From: JAPLDB01 sp038206355
GTDB lineage: Bacteria; Bacteroidota; Bacteroidia; AKYH767-A; 2013-40CM-41-45
Length of the DNA: 64,000 nucleotides
Assembly: GCA_038206355.1 (NCBI GenBank)
Contig: JBBRAY010000013.1
Coordinates: 1 to 64,000 of the forward strand
Direction: 5' to 3'
The stretch's first letter is position 1, and each line of letters opens with the position of its first letter. The notes under the pieces were generated by a model. That model saw only the letters and a program-made list of their open reading frames with translations, did not search any database and was not told where the DNA came from. Of the stretch, positions 60,902 to 64,000 are shown one piece after another. The position numbers and the translations under genes are program-made.

Positions 60902-61115
60902 TCAGACCTTCATTAGAAGCAGTAACTAACTTTTCAGCCATCTCTAAAATTCCAATCGCCTGGTCTTTATGGGCTGAAGGAAAATCTTCCAAAAAAATTT
61001 CAAGAGTATCACCTGTTTCTAAATAATCGAAAAGATTCTTCACCAGAACCCGCGTACAATTAAAAACCGGCATTCCGCTCATGATTTCAGGATCAACACT
61101 AATGATTTTTTCCAT
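60885..61115 (-). CDS. DUF433 antitoxin-like protein
   Basis: The 76-residue protein begins VDPEIMSGMPVFNCTRVLVKNLFDYLETGDTLEIFLEDFPS, the full DUF433 signature (I-M-x-G-x-P-x-F-x-x-T-R). DUF433 proteins are winged-helix antitoxins usually followed by an overlapping DUF5615 toxin gene. Here the toxin is reduced to eight residues, so the antitoxin seems to have survived alone. Confidence 0.87.
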   Translation of the reverse strand: MEKIISVDPEIMSGMPVFNCTRVLVKNLFDYLETGDTLEIFLEDFPSAHKDQAIGILEMAEKLVTASNEGLNESAA

Positions 61116-61167
61116 TGCTGAAAAGTTTTGCTTTCAAAGCTACATTATCAGATTACTGTTTACCGGT

Positions 61168-64000
61168 TTACCTGCTCAAATACAAATTCCGTTCCCCATA
61201 CACCTTCTGAAAAAAATCGTCCTCCAGATCCTTGATAAAATAAATTGCTTCGCCTGTTGATTTCATTTCCGGTCCGAGCTCTTTATTTACATCTAAAAAT
61301 TTATCAAAGCTGAAAACCGGAATCTTGATTGCGTATCCGTCCATCTTTGGATTGAATTTAAAATCTTTCACCTTATTGGCGCCGAGCATCAGCTTCGTTG
61401 CATAGTTTACATACGGCTCATCATACGCTTTCGCAATGAATGGCACCGTGCGTGATGCGCGTGGGTTGGCTTCGATCACGTAAACGATTTCATCTTTGAT
61501 GGCAAACTGAATATTGATCAGCCCTTTCACATGCATGGCCTTAGCAATTTTTTTGGTGTACTCCGTGATCTGGTTCATCACATTTTTACTCAGGTCAAAA
61601 GGCGGGAGTACTGCATTGCTGTCTCCACTGTGGATGCCTGCGGGTTCTATGTGCTCCATGATGCCGATGATATAAGAATCTTCTCCGTCGCAAATGGCAT
61701 CAGCTTCTGCTTCGATGGCGCGCTCGAGAAAATGGTCGAGCAGAATCTGGTTGCCCGGAATGTCCTGAAGAATCTGAACAACATGCTGCTCGAGTTCTTC
61801 TTCGTTGATGACGATCTTCATGCTTTGTCCGCCCAATACATAGGAAGGACGCACCAGCAACGGGAATCCAAGTTCACGTGAAAGTGATACACCCTGGTCA
61901 GCATTTTCAATGACGCCAAACTTCGGATATGGTATATTCAATTCACGAAGTAAATTTGAAAATCTTCCCCTGTCCTCTGCAAGGTCGAGCGACTCGAAAC
62001 TGGTGCCTATGATTTTAATTCCATACTTATTTAATTTCTCTGCAAGCTTCAAAGCAGTTTGTCCGCCCAACTGAACAATGACTCCTTCCGGTTTTTCATG
62101 TTCGATGATTTCATAAATGTGTTCCCAGAATACAGGTTCGAAATATAATTTATCTGCAATGTCAAAGTCCGTTGAAACCGTTTCAGGATTGCAGTTGATC
62201 ATGATGGTTTCGTATCCGCATTCCTTTGCAGCAAGTACGCCATGCACACAACTGTAGTCAAACTCAATCCCTTGCCCTATCCGGTTAGGACCGCTGCCGA
62301 GAATAATTACCTTCTTTTTATCAGAAGGAATGGATTCATTCTCTTCATCAAAAGTGGAATAATAATATGGTGTTTTCGCTTCAAATTCGGCTGCACAGGT
62401 ATCAACCAATTTATAAACGCGTTTGATGCCAAGTTCATGTCGCTTTTTAAACACTTCACTCTCCCAACAACGAAGCAAATGCGCAATCTGTCTGTCAGCA
62501 TATCCTTTCTTCTTCGCTTCCATTAATAACTCACGCGGGATTTCAGCGATAGTATATTTCTCAATTTCCTTCTCAAGTTCAATCAGCTCTTCAATCTGCC
62601 GGAGAAACCACGTATCAATCTTCGTCAACTTTTGAATTGTAGAAAATTTAATTCCGAGCTTGAATGCATCATAGATATGAAACAAGCGGTTCCACCTTGG
62701 CCTTTCGAGAGAATCAAGTATTTCATCCTGCTCTCTGATCTCTCTTCCATCAGCACCCAATCCATTTCTTCTGATCTCTAAACTCTGACAGGCTTTCTGC
62801 AATGCTTCCTGGAAATTTCTTCCGATTCCCATCGCTTCACCAACAGATTTCATCTGCAGTCCGAGGTGACGGTCGCTGCCTTTGAACTTATCAAAATTCC
62901 AACGCGGAACTTTTACAATAACATAATCAATTGTCGGTTCAAAAAATGCTGACGTAGATTTTGTAATCTGATTTTTTAACTCATCGAGGTGATATCCAAT
63001 GGCAAGTTTAGCGGCAATCTTTGCAATGGGATAACCGGTGGCCTTACTTGCAAGTGCAGATGATCGCGATACGCGCGGATTGATTTCAATCACAATCATC
63101 TCGCTCTCGTCTTCAGGGTTCACAGCAAACTGAATATTACAACCACCTGCAAACTGACCAATGGCATTCATGCATTTGATGGCCAGGTCACGCATGCGCT
63201 GGTAGGTGGTATCGCTCAGTGTCATTGCAGGAGCAACAGTAATTGAATCGCCGGTATGAATTCCCATCGGGTCAAAATTCTCGATGGAACATATGATGAT
63301 CACATTTCCGTTTGCGTCGCGAAGCAATTCCAGCTCATATTCCTTCCATCCGAAAACACTTTTCTCTACAAGCACCTCATGAATGGGTGAAGCATGCAAT
63401 CCACGGTTGAGGAATTCATCAAAGTCTTCTTTTTTGTAAACAAATCCTCCGCCTGTACCGCCCAGTGTAAATGACGGACGGATTACCAGTGGAAAACCAA
63501 TTTCCTGCGCAATCTCTTTTCCTTCAAGGAATGATGTCGCCGTTCTTCCTTTGCAAACGCCTGCGCCAATACTGAGCATCCGTAGGCGGAATTTTTCACG
63601 GTCTTCGGTAGTATGAATGGCGTCAACATCCACTCCGATCATCTTCACTCCATATTTTTCCCATACGCCGCCTTTCTGGCATTCAATGGCAAGGTTCAAT
63701 GCCGTTTGTCCGCCCATGGTGGGAAGAACGGCATCAATCTTTTTTCCATCTTTGCGTTTTGCATGTACTTCCAGTATTTCAACAATGGATTTTTTTGTAA
63801 GTGGTTTCAGGTAAACATTGTCGGCGGTCACTTTATCAGTCATGATCGTCGCCGGATTTGAATTGATCAATGACACTTCAATTCCTTCTTCCTTCAACGA
63901 ACGTGATGCCTGTGAACCGGAATAATCAAATTCGCATGCTTGTCCGATGATGATGGGTCCGGAACCGATAATGAGTATGTGTTTAATGGAGTGATCTCTT
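61168..64000 (-). CDS. carB: Carbamoyl-phosphate synthase large subunit, 5' end outside window
   Basis: About 943 residues are visible; the frame continues past 64000 without a start (IKHILIIGSGPIIIGQACEFDYSGSQASRS). Two ATP-grasp halves are seen: first GGTGGGFVYKKEDFDEF and VIEINPRVSRSSALASKATGYPIAK, then GSGPNRIGQGIEFDYSCVH and VIEANPRASRTVPFIAK. The protein ends soon after KELGPEMKSTGEAIYFIKDL. In E. coli the homologous point is followed by about 140 residues forming the methylglyoxal-synthase-like allosteric domain, absent here. Feedback control by UMP and activation by ornithine through that domain should therefore be missing. A short form appears to be usual in some Bacteroidota. Confidence 0.95.
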   Translation of the reverse strand, partial: RDHSIKHILIIGSGPIIIGQACEFDYSGSQASRSLKEEGIEVSLINSNPATIMTDKVTADNVYLKPLTKKSIVEILEVHAKRKDGKKIDAVLPTMGGQTALNLAIECQKGGVWEKYGVKMIGVDVDAIHTTEDREKFRLRMLSIGAGVCKGRTATSFLEGKEIAQEIGFPLVIRPSFTLGGTGGGFVYKKEDFDEFLNRGLHASPIHEVLVEKSVFGWKEYELELLRDANGNVIIICSIENFDPMGIHTGDSITVAPAMTLSDTTYQRMRDLAIKCMNAIGQFAGGCNIQFAVNPEDESEMIVIEINPRVSRSSALASKATGYPIAKIAAKLAIGYHLDELKNQITKSTSAFFEPTIDYVIVKVPRWNFDKFKGSDRHLGLQMKSVGEAMGIGRNFQEALQKACQSLEIRRNGLGADGREIREQDEILDSLERPRWNRLFHIYDAFKLGIKFSTIQKLTKIDTWFLRQIEELIELEKEIEKYTIAEIPRELLMEAKKKGYADRQIAHLLRCWESEVFKKRHELGIKRVYKLVDTCAAEFEAKTPYYYSTFDEENESIPSDKKKVIILGSGPNRIGQGIEFDYSCVHGVLAAKECGYETIMINCNPETVSTDFDIADKLYFEPVFWEHIYEIIEHEKPEGVIVQLGGQTALKLAEKLNKYGIKIIGTSFESLDLAEDRGRFSNLLRELNIPYPKFGVIENADQGVSLSRELGFPLLVRPSYVLGGQSMKIVINEEELEQHVVQILQDIPGNQILLDHFLERAIEAEADAICDGEDSYIIGIMEHIEPAGIHSGDSNAVLPPFDLSKNVMNQITEYTKKIAKAMHVKGLINIQFAIKDEIVYVIEANPRASRTVPFIAKAYDEPYVNYATKLMLGANKVKDFKFNPKMDGYAIKIPVFSFDKFLDVNKELGPEMKSTGEAIYFIKDLEDDFFQKVYGERNLYLSR

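Overview
The window comes from a Bacteroidota chromosome, probably a Chitinophagales- or Sphingobacteriales-like lineage (the rank is inferred). The evidence is three proteins with type IX secretion sorting tails (one of the gliding-motility C-terminal type) plus the tail of a fourth, DUF4199, DUF4834, YfhO and POT proteins typical of the phylum, promoters of the TTTG-N19-TAnnTTTG class, and start codons mostly without Shine-Dalgarno sequences. Roughly 40% GC. No rRNA, tRNA or CRISPR array was seen.

Region 1 (1-4.4 kb): ordinary genes (DUF3817, YceI, a peptide transporter, holA) and a DinB-superfamily pseudogene. Region 2 (4.5-17.6 kb) is the most interesting part. A self-cleaving S24/XRE repressor faces a two-gene operon, a PA0069-type radical SAM protein and DNA polymerase IV. 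About 6.7 kb further on lies a short DnaE-type polymerase. Near-identical 19-bp palindromes (TGACTTT-N4-CAGTCA core) lie in front of both the radical SAM-pol IV operon and dnaE, so these genes look like one DNA-damage regulon. The radical SAM protein ends in QLNLF and pol IV carries QINMF, both sliding-clamp motifs. The DNA between pol IV and dnaE is an accessory island. It holds three tandem, progressively decayed units of [pol IV 3' tail - ATPase gene - 15-bp repeats], a MITE-like element, a mobile mystery protein A/B (XRE-Fic) pair with three operators spaced exactly 33 bp apart, remnants of a two-component system, and a secreted seven-repeat protein.

Region 3 (17.6-25.3 kb): a giant PKD-like surface protein, carA, a membrane-tethered LuxR regulator and a DUF4199 protein. 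Region 4 (25.3-45.2 kb): the complete str-S10-spc-alpha ribosomal supercluster on the minus strand, without tuf, driven by a canonical Bacteroidota promoter upstream of rpsL. Its spacers are full of degenerate short-phrase repeats, and S3 carries an Arg/Gly-rich tail.

Region 5 (45.4-64 kb): a decayed type IX sorting-domain gene, ispH, a MORN protein, a beta-oxidation pair (fadN-like and fadD) around an S23-type four-helix protein, a polysaccharide-type group (asnB, GT4, YfhO), a second seven-repeat secreted protein, an apparent toxin-antitoxin deletion scar (DUF433 / chimeric stub / DUF2442), and carB running off the right edge. CarB lacks the C-terminal allosteric domain. A 16-bp palindrome, CCCGATAGCTATCGGG, is dispersed through this half and has entered one coding sequence in frame.
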